A stretch of 6,573 nt of DNA from Planctomycetaceae bacterium. GTDB lineage: Bacteria; Planctomycetota; Planctomycetia; Pirellulales; Thermoguttaceae. The position numbers and the translations under genes are program-made. Below the pieces are notes generated by a model. That model was not told where the DNA came from. It saw nothing but the letters and a program-made list of their open reading frames with translations, and did not search any database. Positions 6,233-6,573 of the stretch are shown piece by piece; position 1 is the stretch's first letter, and each line of letters opens with the position of its first letter. The stretch covers positions 1 to 6,573 of the forward strand of contig JAITQJ010000138.1 in NCBI GenBank assembly GCA_031288955.1. The letters run 5' to 3'.

Positions 6233-6263
6233 CCCCCCCGATAAGACGCGGATTTTAGTTACA

Positions 6264-6573
6264 ATGAAAGTCATCATCGGCGATTTGACAGACGAGGCAG
6301 CAGCGGGATTGCAGCGAATGACTCTTTATTCCGCACCGATGGCGGGTTTCACTCATTACGCTTTCCGAAATCTGCTGCGGCTCTTCGGCGGGGCTGATTT
6401 AATTGCTGCCGAAATGATTTCCGCCAGGTCTTTTGCCGAACTCGAAAGCCGGGGACGCGATTTGCCGTCCCGACTCTACGGTATCAAAAACGAACATCAG
6501 CCGCTTGCCGTGCAGATTTGGGATAACAATCCCGAAACGCTTGCCTTTTTCGCTCATCGGCTCGCTGATGAAT
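6264..6573 (+). CDS. tRNA-dihydrouridine synthase (N-terminal part, runs off the window)
   Basis: FMN-dependent enzyme of the Dus family, which reduces uridines of tRNA to dihydrouridine. The visible 103 codons show the family opening: Ser23-Ala-Pro-Met-Ala-Gly-Phe-Thr30 (FMN-binding loop), Phe34-Arg35, Ala-Glu50-Met-Ile-Ser-Ala, and Pro80-Leu-Ala-Val-Gln84-Ile, followed by Asn-Pro-Glu as in typical Dus proteins. The position after Thr30 is His31, where most Dus proteins have Asp. The active-site Cys and the C-terminal helical domain lie beyond the right edge. The ATG at 6264 is 31 nt after the transketolase stop and lacks a ribosome site. An in-frame ATG at 6318 (residue 19), five codons before the Ala-Pro-Met motif, is a reasonable alternative. 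DusA, DusB or DusC type cannot be decided from this fragment. Confidence 0.9.
   Translation, partial: MKVIIGDLTDEAAAGLQRMTLYSAPMAGFTHYAFRNLLRLFGGADLIAAEMISARSFAELESRGRDLPSRLYGIKNEHQPLAVQIWDNNPETLAFFAHRLADE

Noticed and set aside
6233..6263. A terminator between transketolase and the Dus gene
   Set aside because: There is a C-run but no stable inverted repeat followed by T residues.

Overview
The window looks like chromosomal DNA from a bacterium with near-balanced base composition. Gene content suggests Planctomycetota, perhaps a Pirellulales-like lineage. The grounds are a secreted protein whose C-terminal CAP-like domain has the short planctomycete look, a very long n-region before a signal peptide core, and a large secreted orphan protein of a type I associate with that phylum. 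This placement is an inference from remembered family appearance, not a database result.

Layout. The left part (1-2839) is read leftward. In transcription order it holds a 645-residue secreted protein of unknown function (2839-902), a complete 192-residue coiled-coil plus PD-(D/E)XK nuclease-like protein (814-236), and the start of a second, nearly identical copy of that nuclease-like gene (186-1, running off the window). The two copies form a tandem paralogous pair with a period of 628 bp. The right part (3054-6573) is read rightward. It holds a secreted thioredoxin-fold/CAP-like fusion protein (3054-4082) closed by a clear intrinsic terminator, a complete transketolase with its own promoter (4193-6232), and the beginning of a tRNA-dihydrouridine synthase (6264 to the edge).

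The two halves diverge from a 214-bp intergenic region (2840-3053). Two good sigma70-type promoters overlap there at their -10 elements and point in opposite directions, so the secreted orphan and the thioredoxin/CAP protein may be expressed from one bidirectional promoter. Transketolase and Dus are ordinary housekeeping enzymes (pentose phosphate metabolism and tRNA modification), and their adjacency says little about function.

I see no RNA genes, CRISPR array, insertion sequence or recognisable defence operon. The more unusual items are the shared divergent promoter, the mosaic identity of the nuclease-like tandem copies, the thioredoxin-CAP fusion with a degraded active site, an abrupt codon-usage switch inside the transketolase gene, and a strong excess of the hexamer TGCCGA on both strands.
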